From contig CAZBZP010000015.1 in the NCBI GenBank assembly GCA_964496435.1, forward strand, positions 24,563 to 88,562: a stretch of DNA of 64,000 nt. The letters are read 5' to 3'. Of this stretch, positions 8,468-17,518 are shown piece by piece. The position numbers and the translations under genes were made by a program. Below the pieces are notes generated by a model. That model was given only the letters and a program-made list of their open reading frames with translations, was not told the origin of the DNA and did not search any database. This DNA comes from Berkiella sp964496435 (GTDB taxonomy: Bacteria; Pseudomonadota; Gammaproteobacteria; Berkiellales; Berkiellaceae). Every line of letters begins with the position of its first letter. The first letter of the stretch is position 1.

Positions 8468-11400
8468 ATGATGCTTGGTGGACAACAAAATCAATCTGCG
8501 CTCAAAACATCGCTTGAAAAGCTTTTTAGCAGCATACTTAGCGATGCCAATATAAGCACCGTTAAAAAACAACTTATTGAAGCAGATACCCTACTTGCGC
8601 AATGCGATGTTGTCGATCTGCAGGACTTTGAACTTGAAGTAAATGGTATTAACTATGCCTTTAATGATTTAGTAGAACTATCCAGCGCTTTGCCACAATT
8701 TGAACCTCTTAAAAGTACCTTAATAACTTGGACTCAAGCAAACAAAGTTATAGGCCTTAACCTTGCACAACTCGAAGAGCCCATCACGCAAGAAATTAAT
8801 GCCCAAGAACCCCCTGGGCCCCCCAGTATTGTGCAAACACAAATTGATCCTGCAAAAGAAAAATATTTGCAAAAAGATAATGCCTATTTACGTGATTTAT
8901 TAGCAGAAGAATTAAAAAACCAATCCTTAGGCACCTCTAAATCTAAATACGCCTGGACCTTCAAAAGCGGACAAGAAACACTCCGTAATGGCAAAGATGA
9001 TAACGATGAAATCAATATCTTCTTTTTGGGTACATCTACGCCGCCTTTATTTGGTATACATAATATTGATGTCTGCGAATCCGGTCATGTTATCTGCCAA
9101 GCAGCCTTACAAAAAGCGCAATTGGGAAGGGCGACGCTTTTAGTAAAGGGAATTGCAACCGCTGACATGGATGAGCAATTTCCCATGGAAGCCTTAGATA
9201 AGCCATCTATATTTGGTGGCGGTTCAGGTTATACAACGGTAAAAGGTACCGGCGCAGACACGCGCCTTACTGTCACTATGGAGCAGTTTTTTATTCCTAC
9301 CTTATTTAAAATGCTGATTAATAAACCGCTTGCGATGCGTGATAATTTAACCATCAATCTTTCTGGCCATAGCCGTGGTGGAATCACCACCTTTATCATG
9401 GCCGATTGTGCAGATCAATTTATAAACTTTTTGGTGAATAAACAAGAAGGTGTTGATTATAAACTAAGTGAATTAGCGCAAACCTACCAAATTGAGGAAG
9501 CACAACTCGCCTCTATTATTGCTGATCTCAAAGAAAATCATCAAAAAATTAAAACCAAAGTATGCGCTTTAGATCCTGTAGAAGGCGCGCGCTCTATGGC
9601 CCAATGGGATCATTTTCTTACTTGGCGAGAAGGAAAATACATACCTCAAATAGGTGTCAAAGTAAAAGGTATTAAAGCTCCATTTAATTGCTCCTATACT
9701 GAAATGCCAGCCCGGGTAAGCAATGCGATGGTTTTTTTGGCAAGCGATGAACGCCGTAGTGGGTTTAGACCTACTATCCCTACTTTCGCACCTACTACCG
9801 AATTTTCCTGCAAACAAATTGCTGGTAAGCATGGTACTTTAACAGGCAACTTTGGTAATGACGGTAATCAAGGTCAATTTATGTTTAAGACCTTTGAAGG
9901 CGACCCTATCTTAAAGGATGCAATTTTAGGAATTTTTGATGAAACCCTCATTAACATCAATGAGTTTATTTCACATGATGGGGAATTACCGCCTTTCCCC
10001 CGCAATACAGTACGACGCATTTTTAATCAACCAGAGTATGACAATACAAAGAAACTCTTGCTCGATGTGCTCAGCAGCCATATGGACATTAATGATTTAG
10101 ATGAAGACACCCTCGTTGAAGAATGTGAAAAACTCATGTTGGCCAATGAGAAATCAAACATTATTTTCTATGATAGCTTATACCATGATGCAAAAAATGC
10201 CATGATGCATCAAAAATCCAAGATCCTGAATTTGGAAAAGGACTGGCGGCATGATACGAATGTTGGTGCCGTTATTGATAGAGATGCTTGGGAAAAAGAA
10301 AGAAGAGTTTATATAAGGGGCATGAAAGTTGGGGGCACCGTAAAATGGCATGAGTTTAAATTAGATGAGGTAGCACCTACGCGCTTACCTGAACCATTTT
10401 ATTATCAGCATCACGTGAATTTTACTTCCACATCGGCCTCCTCCTCAGAGGGTAGCCCCAGCACATCTGCGCTTGCTTATGATGTTGCCTTAGAAGGTCT
10501 ATTTGCTGAATTTTATCAATTAAAAAACAAAATTGAATTAATTGCTAATTCTCCTCAAATGACCCGAGAGCAAAAGCAAGCAGCGCTCTTTAACAAAGAG
10601 TTTTCAACTGTTTTAAGTTCATTAACCAGACTTTCAACAGATGGCAGGCACCATGGCTTGATTAACAAGATGATCTCTGAGTTAATGATTGATATTGTCA
10701 GTCGATATAAGATCTGCAATGATAAAAAGATCCAAAATTACTTTGAAGCTAACAACCTAGAAGTAGATTTTAACAAATTAAATTATGATTGCATGCAAGA
10801 ACAAGTAGATGCTTTGCAGACTTATTTCGCCAAAGATGGCATTAACATACTTTCCTTGGATGAAGTTTCTGCCTTTTATGATCATGTCTGTGACTTAGAG
10901 GAAAAGCTGCCTTCTGAGAATGAGGATTCTCTTGCTTTCTTAAGAGAGTTGAAAGCAAAAGCACTGGTTCAAGAGGAAATTGATAGCTACATCAATGCCC
11001 TAGAAGTTTACATAGAATCGAAAATGACTATGACCGGTCAAACAGCTGATGTAGCGCAAGATCTACATAAAGTATTAAGCAAAATTCGCACAAGTCTTAT
11101 CAATAAATCAGCAGATGATGTAAAACGAGAGTTGCAAGTTATGATTGAAGTATATATACAAGGCAAAGAACATCAATCCTATCTTGGAAAAATAATGAAA
11201 AAGGATCCTGCCTCTGTTGCTGCCTTAAAATCGGCTGAAAAGCATATTCATGGTAAGCAAATGAACAGAGACATAACGAGAGTAACGAAAGCGCTTGAGC
11301 TGCCAAATTTAAAGGCAGATTTAACACTTTACATCCAATCTATGTCTGATTATATCGGATCATTTAAGTGGCGCTCACCTGACAAGGATACTGTTGCCCT

Positions 11401-11656
11401 AAAAGATCATTTACTCGTGCTCAAAGAAAAAATAACGGATGGAGTTGAGGAAGAAGATTTAATTGCCATACGTATAGAAATGAATAAGTTGATTGAAAAC
11501 TATATTAACTCTCATCCAGCATCCCTGACTGGCGGTGATTCCCCTTCTGTTAAAGCTTTGAAAAATGTGAAGGAAGAACTTTATAAGCAACGGTTTGAAG
11601 AAGCACAAAGACAACTACAACCGATTGAAAGAAAAGAAAGAAAAAACGTGCTTTAA
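8468..11656 (+). CDS. Large protein with alpha/beta-hydrolase (lipase-like) domain; candidate secreted effector
   Basis: A 1062-residue protein not recognised as a named family. Residues about 1-120 are helical. Residues about 180-460 look like an alpha/beta-hydrolase, with strand EINIFFLGTS, a nucleophile elbow LSGHSRGG (Ser302), a possible acid Asp369 in CALDPVEG and a possible histidine His455 in GKHGTLTG, an order seen in phospholipase-type effectors. Residues about 640-1062 are charged helical or coiled-coil repeats. No signal peptide or membrane helix is seen. The organism's probable Dot/Icm system and the adjacent ankyrin gene make an effector role plausible, but this is inference. Confidence 0.65.
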   Translation: MMLGGQQNQSALKTSLEKLFSSILSDANISTVKKQLIEADTLLAQCDVVDLQDFELEVNGINYAFNDLVELSSALPQFEPLKSTLITWTQANKVIGLNLAQLEEPITQEINAQEPPGPPSIVQTQIDPAKEKYLQKDNAYLRDLLAEELKNQSLGTSKSKYAWTFKSGQETLRNGKDDNDEINIFFLGTSTPPLFGIHNIDVCESGHVICQAALQKAQLGRATLLVKGIATADMDEQFPMEALDKPSIFGGGSGYTTVKGTGADTRLTVTMEQFFIPTLFKMLINKPLAMRDNLTINLSGHSRGGITTFIMADCADQFINFLVNKQEGVDYKLSELAQTYQIEEAQLASIIADLKENHQKIKTKVCALDPVEGARSMAQWDHFLTWREGKYIPQIGVKVKGIKAPFNCSYTEMPARVSNAMVFLASDERRSGFRPTIPTFAPTTEFSCKQIAGKHGTLTGNFGNDGNQGQFMFKTFEGDPILKDAILGIFDETLININEFISHDGELPPFPRNTVRRIFNQPEYDNTKKLLLDVLSSHMDINDLDEDTLVEECEKLMLANEKSNIIFYDSLYHDAKNAMMHQKSKILNLEKDWRHDTNVGAVIDRDAWEKERRVYIRGMKVGGTVKWHEFKLDEVAPTRLPEPFYYQHHVNFTSTSASSSEGSPSTSALAYDVALEGLFAEFYQLKNKIELIANSPQMTREQKQAALFNKEFSTVLSSLTRLSTDGRHHGLINKMISELMIDIVSRYKICNDKKIQNYFEANNLEVDFNKLNYDCMQEQVDALQTYFAKDGINILSLDEVSAFYDHVCDLEEKLPSENEDSLAFLRELKAKALVQEEIDSYINALEVYIESKMTMTGQTADVAQDLHKVLSKIRTSLINKSADDVKRELQVMIEVYIQGKEHQSYLGKIMKKDPASVAALKSAEKHIHGKQMNRDITRVTKALELPNLKADLTLYIQSMSDYIGSFKWRSPDKDTVALKDHLLVLKEKITDGVEEEDLIAIRIEMNKLIENYINSHPASLTGGDSPSVKALKNVKEELYKQRFEEAQRQLQPIERKERKNVL

Positions 11657-11660
11657 GAAA

Positions 11661-11700
11661 TCAGCCAGAAAACACTGTTTTCTGGCTGATCATTTTATCT
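11661..11700. terminator. Strong hairpin terminator
   Basis: A perfect 13-bp stem, TCAGCCAGAAAAC / GTTTTCTGGCTGA, with loop ACT (11661-11689), followed by a T-rich stretch. It lies four bases after the stop of the hydrolase-like gene. It can also serve the convergent IcmD-like gene, whose stop is a few bases away. Confidence 0.85.
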
Positions 11701-12288
11701 TTGTTGATTATAACGAGGATCCGTCGTCCAACCACCAGCACCACCACCTGAGCTTCCACTTGAACTACCACTGTCGTAGGGATTTGCACTTGGCGAAGCG
11801 GCTGGCTGTTCAACTTGTTGTTGTGGTTGCGCTTCCTGCTGTGTGCTCTGCTCCTGGGATTGTGGCATTGGCATGCTTTCTTGCTGATGTCCAGGCGGAT
11901 AAGGTAAACCAGGGCTCTTTTGATCCTGTCCTGGTAAGGGTAAATTGCTGGATCTGGTTTCTTGTGGCACTTCATTCTTACCTGTATGCCCTTGCTTAGT
12001 TGCATAAGGGATAAGTAAAGCAATCACGCCAAGTATGACCAAGGTAATCGGTGTTGCAAGGGGAACGAGCTTGGGACTTTGACGATGGATTTTATATTGC
12101 GCAATCGACATCATCACAAAGGCAAGACCAATTAAATAACACCCAATGTCTACAACTTTCATCACGATGGAAGTTGGCCCCATAAGATTGTCTGCAGCAT
12201 CACCTACTGAACCTGCAAAAACACTCACTGGTAATATCACAAGCGCGAAAAATAACCATTTGAAAAAAGAAGATAATTTATTGTTCAT
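11695..12288 (-). CDS. IcmD/DotP-like membrane protein with Gln/Pro/Ser-rich tail
   Basis: A 197-residue protein. A signal-like helix (residues 8-26) is followed by two membrane helices (about 42-65 and 78-98), with IAQYKIHRQSPKLVPLATPI between them. That arrangement and the K-x-H-x(n)-P-L-x-T-P-I pattern recall IcmD/DotP, a small inner-membrane part of the Dot/Icm type IVB system. The last 95 residues are rich in Q, P, S and G and end in a serine/glycine run, which typical IcmD lacks. The ATG at 12288 has an AGGG box; a longer frame to 12387 would overlap the upstream gene. No other icm/dot gene is in the window. Confidence 0.55.
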   Translation of the reverse strand: MNNKLSSFFKWLFFALVILPVSVFAGSVGDAADNLMGPTSIVMKVVDIGCYLIGLAFVMMSIAQYKIHRQSPKLVPLATPITLVILGVIALLIPYATKQGHTGKNEVPQETRSSNLPLPGQDQKSPGLPYPPGHQQESMPMPQSQEQSTQQEAQPQQQVEQPAASPSANPYDSGSSSGSSGGGAGGWTTDPRYNQQR

Positions 12289-12383
12289 ATGGCGCCCTAA
12301 CCGTTCATTTTTAAATTGATCTATCAATAGTTTACAATAAATTTTAGTATGACAACAATCCTGACTTTTGCTATTGCACCTTT

Positions 12384-13055
12384 TCATTCTTGTATATCAA
12401 AGAGTTCGCCCGCATGGGGTTTGAAATGCGACCAGGCATCGTTTAATTGCTGCGTACTTTTTAGTGAATATTGATTTTCAGACCATGCTAATAAATTTTC
12501 TAAGCTTAAAGTGATGCTTGCAACGCCTAAACTTGCCATCGTGGCAATCATATTATTATCTTGAATGCTCGCTGCCATCACTTTGGTTTTAAATCCATAA
12601 TTATTTATCATCGCTTGCATCATTTTCACTTCTTCAACAGGGTTGATGCCTTCGCGCGACATATGGCTCACATAGGGTGCAACATAATCAACGCCCATTA
12701 TTGCGCTCATTAAAAATTGTTCTGCTTTAAAAACCGCTGTAACAAGTGTTGGGATCTTCAAGGCGATTAATTCAGGTATGATGGCAAGCCCCTCTGGCAC
12801 ACAGGGAACCTTCACCAGGATCCTATCACTGAACTGATTAAGTTTTTTTGCTTGTTGCAACATGCCCTGTGCACTGGTAGCAGTTACTTGGGCCCCAACC
12901 AACCCTGGCTGTGCCTGCAACAGCATCGTCAATTGCGCTTTGGCCATGATGGGTTGCTTGCTTAATATCTTCGGATTGGTTGTGATCCCTTTGATCCAAG
13001 CATGCTTGCAAAAACGAATCACATCCTCTTTGGCACTATCACACCAAATTTCCAT
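12384..13055 (-). CDS. Transaldolase / fructose-6-phosphate aldolase-like protein
   Basis: A 223-residue class I aldolase of the small transaldolase (TalC/FSA) type. Visible signatures are GITTNPKIL near residue 23, the catalytic lysine in RILVKVPC (Lys82), and the late AASIQDNNMI and GVASITLSLENL segments of the barrel. It would act in the pentose phosphate or sugar-aldol branch of carbon metabolism. The Asp-Thr-Ala start seen in E. coli FSA (MELYLDT) is here MEIWCDS. It lies 95 bases upstream of the IcmD-like gene on the same strand. Confidence 0.85.
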   Translation of the reverse strand: MEIWCDSAKEDVIRFCKHAWIKGITTNPKILSKQPIMAKAQLTMLLQAQPGLVGAQVTATSAQGMLQQAKKLNQFSDRILVKVPCVPEGLAIIPELIALKIPTLVTAVFKAEQFLMSAIMGVDYVAPYVSHMSREGINPVEEVKMMQAMINNYGFKTKVMAASIQDNNMIATMASLGVASITLSLENLLAWSENQYSLKSTQQLNDAWSHFKPHAGELFDIQE

Positions 13056-13182
13056 ATTTCCTCCATTCTCATCTTGAATAAGCCAAGGGACAGTATTTTA
13101 AGGCCCATTTAAACCATTTCGTCATCTTACTGCCTTTTTGGCTTGCTTTTAACCCAAAAAACAACTAAGGTTACGTTTTAGC

Positions 13183-13200
13183 GTACTAGCGCGCTAGTAC
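13183..13200. promoter_or_regulatory. Perfect 18-bp palindrome resembling a TrpR operator
   Basis: GTACTAGCGCGCTAGTAC is a perfect palindrome ending 30 bases before the permease start. The E. coli TrpR operator core is GTACTAG-TTAA-CTAGTAC. Both 7-base half-sites and the 4-base spacing are identical; only the centre differs (CGCG). This suggests tryptophan-dependent repression of the permease, or a different dimeric regulator with similar half-sites. Confidence 0.55.
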
Positions 13201-13230
13201 AGAACGACATAAACAATATAGGTGTCTAAC

Positions 13231-14643
13231 ATGGCCGTCAGCAGCAGTATTAAGTCCTATACCCCAGCCAGGGTATTAAGTGTGTTTTCTTTGGTGATGA
13301 TTAATGTTATCGCTGTAGATAGCATCCGCACACTCCCAATGGCTGCTAGCTTCGGCTATGGCTTAATTACCCTCTATATTATTGCTGCTATCGCTTTCTT
13401 TATACCAACCGCCTTAGTGACCGCCGAGCTTGCGACCACCTGGCCTGAAAAAGGCGGCTTATATGCCTGGGTGAAGATTGCCTTTGGGCACAAATGGGGT
13501 TTATGCGTTGTTTATCTGCAATGGATTTATAATGTGGTGTGGTATCCCACTATTCTTACCTTAATTGCCAGTACAATTGCTTATCTGGTTGACGAAAGTC
13601 TGGTTAGAAATGCCAGCTTTATGACAACGGTAGTTTTGGTCACCTTTTGGGGTTGCACCTTGCTTAACTTTTTCGGCATGCGTATTTCAAGCGCCATCAG
13701 TACCTTTGGCTCTATTTTAGGTACGCTGGGCCCGATGATATTAATTATTATTTTGGCCTTTTTCTGGCTACAAAATGGCAATACGCCTGAAATCACCTTC
13801 TCAAGTAGTAGTTTCTTTCCAAAGGTTAATAACCTTTCTGCTATTGCCGAACTTGTGTTCTTTACACAAATTATTTATAGCCTCTTGGGCTTAGAAATGT
13901 CTGCGGTTCACGCACTTGAAGTGAATAATCCTAAAAAGGATTACCCAAAAGCCTTGTTGATTTCAGCTGTTATTATTTTAGTGAGTTTGATTTTGGCTTC
14001 CTTGGCTGTGGCGATTGTCGTGCCAGCTGACAAATTAACCAATCTCACAGGTATTATCCAAGCTTTTAATTTATTTGCAGAAGAATTTAATCTTCCTTGG
14101 CTTGCACCGATGATGGCTGTTGCCATTCTGATTGGTGGGATCTGCGCAGTAGCAACCTGGATCATTGGGCCCACAAAAGGGTTATTTGCCGCAGCGGATG
14201 ATGGTTTGCTGCCACGAGGCCTTGCTAAAACCAACCGTTATGGTGTGCCTTATGCGATGCTGTTAACCCAAGGTGGGATCTGCAGCGTCTTAACTTTAAT
14301 TTACATTCTTTTACCCACGGTTGAGGGTGCTTATTACCTGCTCTCATCAATGGCGGCCCAACTCTCCATGTTGATGTATGCCATTCTTTTTTCAGCTGCT
14401 ATTGCTTTACGTTATAGCCAAAAGAACGTTGAAAGACCCTTTAAAATTCCTGGCAAGAATTGGGGCATGTGGTTGTTCGCGGGGATGGGGATCATTATCT
14501 CAATTATCGTCGTTGCCTTGGGTTTTGTGCCACCCACTAATAAAGTTGAGTTAGGCGATGTGGTGATGTATGAAACTTGCTTGGTAGCGGGGATTGCTTT
14601 AATCCTCTTACCTATTGCCTTTATACATAAACCACGCAAATAG
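13231..14643 (+). CDS. APC-superfamily amino-acid permease / antiporter
   Basis: A 470-residue inner-membrane protein with about twelve hydrophobic segments. The first repeat is recognisable (RTLPMAASFGYGL...PTALVTAELATTWPEKGGLYAWVKIAFG), as in GadC-like glutamate/GABA antiporters and related APC carriers. The substrate cannot be read from sequence. An AGGTG box supports the ATG at 13231 over a GTG at 13222. The TrpR-like palindrome directly upstream hints that the substrate may be tryptophan or another aromatic amino acid, which is inference. A 9-bp hairpin (14665-14691) after the stop may end transcription. Confidence 0.88.
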   Translation: MAVSSSIKSYTPARVLSVFSLVMINVIAVDSIRTLPMAASFGYGLITLYIIAAIAFFIPTALVTAELATTWPEKGGLYAWVKIAFGHKWGLCVVYLQWIYNVVWYPTILTLIASTIAYLVDESLVRNASFMTTVVLVTFWGCTLLNFFGMRISSAISTFGSILGTLGPMILIIILAFFWLQNGNTPEITFSSSSFFPKVNNLSAIAELVFFTQIIYSLLGLEMSAVHALEVNNPKKDYPKALLISAVIILVSLILASLAVAIVVPADKLTNLTGIIQAFNLFAEEFNLPWLAPMMAVAILIGGICAVATWIIGPTKGLFAAADDGLLPRGLAKTNRYGVPYAMLLTQGGICSVLTLIYILLPTVEGAYYLLSSMAAQLSMLMYAILFSAAIALRYSQKNVERPFKIPGKNWGMWLFAGMGIIISIIVVALGFVPPTNKVELGDVVMYETCLVAGIALILLPIAFIHKPRK

Positions 14644-14745
14644 GTGTACTTACACTGCCAGAGATTACTGATTATTTATTTCAATCAGTAAAGGCTTCAG
14701 TTATGATAGCCGCAGCGTTGTAAAAGGGATGTCAGGACAACCTGA

Positions 14746-15408
14746 ATGTTAAATTTGCTGTTATTTCTAGCCAGTTGTGGTCTTGTCGTTGGTTTTGCTT
14801 GGTACTTTTGCTATCTAGGTCAAAGCGCCCTCACGGCCTGGATAGCAATATTAAGTTTGTTAGCAAATTTATTTGTTTTAAAGCAAATTGATTTTATGGG
14901 CTTTAATGCCACGGCTTCAGATGTCTTTGCGATTGGCAGTTTGCTGGGCTTAAATTTACTTCAAGAAAAATATGGGCGCAAAGCCACACAGCAAGCCATT
15001 TGGGCAAGCTTCAGTGGCTTGGTCTTTTTTGCCGTGATGACACAAATCCATTTAAGTTACATTCCCAGCGTCTATGATCAATCCCAAGAAGCTTATAGCT
15101 TCTTGTTAACCCCTGCGCCCAGAATAATGATTTCTTCTTTGCTCACCTTTTTAGTGGTTGATCAATTTGATGCAAAACTTTATGGCTATCTGCGACAACG
15201 CTTTCCAGCCATATCAATGATTCTTGTTAGCAGTTTAACGATGGGTTGCAGCCAATTATTAGATACTGTTTTATTTTCTTTCCTGGGCTTGTATGGGGTG
15301 GTTGCTGCCATTTCTCAGATTATTATGGTGAGCTATTCAATAAAACTGCTTGCTATTGTGAATACTGTTCCATGGTCCTTTATGACAAGGCGTTTATTTA
15401 ACCGATGA
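14746..15408 (+). CDS. yhhQ: Queuosine precursor transporter (YhhQ/VUT family)
   Basis: A 220-residue inner-membrane protein with about six helices. It carries the family segments KQIDFMGFNATASDVFAIGSLLGLNLLQEKYGRKA and VDQFDAKLYGYLRQRFP. YhhQ imports preQ0/preQ1 in E. coli, and queuine in some intracellular bacteria. Its stop overlaps the tgt start by four bases (ATGA), a direct translational link to the enzyme that uses the imported base. Confidence 0.92.
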   Translation: MLNLLLFLASCGLVVGFAWYFCYLGQSALTAWIAILSLLANLFVLKQIDFMGFNATASDVFAIGSLLGLNLLQEKYGRKATQQAIWASFSGLVFFAVMTQIHLSYIPSVYDQSQEAYSFLLTPAPRIMISSLLTFLVVDQFDAKLYGYLRQRFPAISMILVSSLTMGCSQLLDTVLFSFLGLYGVVAAISQIIMVSYSIKLLAIVNTVPWSFMTRRLFNR

Positions 15409-16568
15409 TTTCTTCACCTGTAATTCAATCACAATTTCATTTTGAGATTCACTATCAATCTAAAATTTCACGCGCGCGCGTCGGTCGCATTCATACGCCC
15501 CATGGCATTATTGAAACGCCTAATTTTGTGGCTGTTGGCACAAATGGCTCTTTAAAAACATTGCACAATCATGATCATGCTTTGCTTAATGTGCAGTTAA
15601 TGTTTTGTAATACCTATCATTTGATGGTACAGCCTGGCACGCAGTTGATTAAAGAAGCTGGTGGCTTACATCGCTTTATTAACCGTAAGCAACCGATTAT
15701 TACCGATTCCGGTGGGTTCCAGGTTTTTAGCTTAGCCTATGCCCAAATGGCCAGTGAAGACAAAAGAGAGCTTAAAGGCCAAGGTGGGAAAAAGCATCCT
15801 AATTCGGTTGTGAAAGTAAGCGAAGAAGGCGTTATTTTTCGTTCTTACAAAGATGGCACCAAGATAATGCTTTCCCCCGAAACAACAGTGCTGGCTCAAA
15901 AGGATTTAGGCAGTGATATTATTATCCCCTTAGATGAATTGCTCCCCTTTCATGTAGATGAAACCAAATTAAAAGCTTCATTCGCCAGAACCCATCGCTG
16001 GGAATGCCGTTCATTACATGAGCATTTGAAAAATAGACAAAACCAAGCGATGTATGCCGTGATTCATGGGGGCACCGATCTCGATTTACGTCAAAAAAGC
16101 TGCGCTATTTTAACTCAAGAAGCCTTTGATGGCTTTGCGATTGGCGGTAGTTTGGGCGGTAATCACGCAGAGTTATATCAAACGATTGATGGCACCACAG
16201 GGCATTTACCCAATGAAGCACCAAGACATTTACTTGGCATTGGTGATGTGCCCTCAATTGATCAATGCATTGGTTATGGTATAGATACCTTTGATAGTTC
16301 TTATCCGACTAAAGCGGCCAGACACGGTATGATTTTAACGCGCAAAGGCCCTTTAAAATTAATTCGCCAAGCTCATGCACGTGAATACGAACCTTTGGAA
16401 GAAGGCTGTAGCTGCCAAACTTGCACCCATTACACCCGTGCTTATTTGCATCATCTTTTTAAGGCAAATGAACCTTCTGCTGCCAGTCTTGCAACCCATC
16501 ATAATGTGCATTTTATGATGACAAAAATGGAAAGCATCAGGACACAGATTTTATCTGGTCTGCTGTAA
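15405..16568 (+). CDS. tgt: tRNA-guanine transglycosylase, probably queuine-type
   Basis: Exchanges G34 for a queuosine base in GUN-anticodon tRNAs. At 387 residues it has the active-site ITDSGGFQVFS (Asp101), the second aspartate in FDSSYPTKAARHG and the zinc site CSCQTCTHYTRAYLHHL. Two substrate-pocket segments differ from preQ1-type bacterial enzymes. The usual GGLAVGE is GGSLGGN, putting Gly at the Val233 position (Zymomonas numbering). The usual FDECTP is LDELLP, replacing Cys158. Such changes mark queuine-accepting enzymes of eukaryotes and Chlamydia. It is translationally coupled to yhhQ; no preQ1 synthesis genes are in the window. Confidence 0.93.
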   Translation: MISSPVIQSQFHFEIHYQSKISRARVGRIHTPHGIIETPNFVAVGTNGSLKTLHNHDHALLNVQLMFCNTYHLMVQPGTQLIKEAGGLHRFINRKQPIITDSGGFQVFSLAYAQMASEDKRELKGQGGKKHPNSVVKVSEEGVIFRSYKDGTKIMLSPETTVLAQKDLGSDIIIPLDELLPFHVDETKLKASFARTHRWECRSLHEHLKNRQNQAMYAVIHGGTDLDLRQKSCAILTQEAFDGFAIGGSLGGNHAELYQTIDGTTGHLPNEAPRHLLGIGDVPSIDQCIGYGIDTFDSSYPTKAARHGMILTRKGPLKLIRQAHAREYEPLEEGCSCQTCTHYTRAYLHHLFKANEPSAASLATHHNVHFMMTKMESIRTQILSGLL

Positions 16569-16655
16569 TACATTTTGACAATCTGATAAACTTCACTGTC
16601 GCTTTAAATAAGCGTTTCTTATTATATTAAAATAATAAAATACAAGGAATCTTTT

Positions 16656-16913
16656 ATGGCAAATGGTGGCCCAACAACGCAACAGCTTTTCCTCCAATTA
16701 ACCATGGCTGCAAATGTCTTAAACCAAGAAGATAGACAAGTTCAGCTCAATCATCGTCAAGAAGAAAAAGAGATAAAAAAAGCTGAGAAGCGTAATCAAA
16801 AAGCTATAGTGCGACATCAGCAAATTGATATGCAAAGACAAAAAGTAATAAAGGCACAAAAACCCTATAATTATGGTAAATCGTCAACACATATCGGCAA
16901 GCCTGGACAATAA
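16656..16913 (+). CDS. Small charged helical protein, unknown
   Basis: An 85-residue protein with an AAGGA box eight bases before the ATG. The N-terminal 25 residues are mildly hydrophobic (TTQQLFLQLTMAANVL). Residues 26-65 form a strongly charged Gln/Lys/Glu/Arg helix, likely a coiled coil. The tail is short and basic. It has no cysteines, signal peptide or recognised domain. It stands alone between tgt and a repeat element. Reading-frame openness plus the good ribosome site argue that it is real. Confidence 0.5.
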   Translation: MANGGPTTQQLFLQLTMAANVLNQEDRQVQLNHRQEEKEIKKAEKRNQKAIVRHQQIDMQRQKVIKAQKPYNYGKSSTHIGKPGQ

Positions 16914-16924
16914 TAATCTATCCA

Positions 16925-17023
16925 TTTCAACTACCGCGTCAGAGTCATAATGTAGTAGCCCACCCATAAGCGTTAGCGCTTGTCACGCCGAAGCATCGAT
17001 GCGTAGGCGCAAGGCGGTGGGTT
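16925..17023 (-). repeat. Dispersed two-part hairpin repeat, copy A
   Basis: On the minus strand a variable hairpin is closed by CCCACC and GGTGGG, followed by the constant tail CTACTACAT with a degenerate CTGACGCGGTAGTTGA. It is related to copies at 17519, 17572, 47094 and 48411. It fills the gap between the small charged gene and the convergent secreted-protein gene. Confidence 0.7.
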
Positions 17024-17456
17024 ATTTTATCAATTTTTGCAACCAATTTTTCCCTGATTTCACCTTAAAAGAACAGCTTTCTGGCCGACCACCCGTACAA
17101 TTAATCACTTCATTAGATTCATCCCAATTATTGCCTGAAATTTCTACCGTGCTATCGGCATCAGCGCTTAACTCAACGGCTGTCCAAAGATAAGTGCCAG
17201 GCTTTTCAGGATTCACCCAGCGGTAGCGACAATCGATTTTATTATTTTGGGGATAATAAAAGACCTGATCAAAACCAATTTGATCGGCATAAGGCCAGCC
17301 TCTAAAAGCAATGCGCCAATACAATTTATCGTTTTTAAATGCCTGCACATTATGTTCATTTTTTTTAACTACATCCGCTGGCGGGCAAAAATGATCTTCC
17401 GCATAAGCCGTTACCGAAGCCAATAACAATAGAACAGCAGGCAATCTTAAATACAT
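17022..17456 (-). CDS. Small secreted protein, DUF3757-like
   Basis: A 144-residue protein with a clear signal peptide (MYLRLPAVLLLLASVTAYA) and cleavage before EDHFCPP. The mature part has four cysteines, including CPPADVV near its start and CTGGRPESCSF near the end, so two disulphides are likely. The layout (FCPP...W..F.GW...Y..N.I.CRY) resembles the DUF3757 family known from Legionella and Coxiella; its function is unknown. A GAGG box six bases before the ATG at 17456 fixes the start; an open frame to 17516 has no ribosome site. Confidence 0.7.
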   Translation of the reverse strand: MYLRLPAVLLLLASVTAYAEDHFCPPADVVKKNEHNVQAFKNDKLYWRIAFRGWPYADQIGFDQVFYYPQNNKIDCRYRWVNPEKPGTYLWTAVELSADADSTVEISGNNWDESNEVINCTGGRPESCSFKVKSGKNWLQKLIK

Positions 17457-17518
17457 AATAACCTCAATTGTTAATCTCATTACTATTAATAATAGTATCT
17501 GCGCTGAATCAAACAATC

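Noticed and set aside
11595..11999. Plus-strand frame of 134 codons with a His-rich stretch
   Set aside because: It is antisense to the Gln/Gly-rich tail of the IcmD-like gene and runs through a strong terminator.
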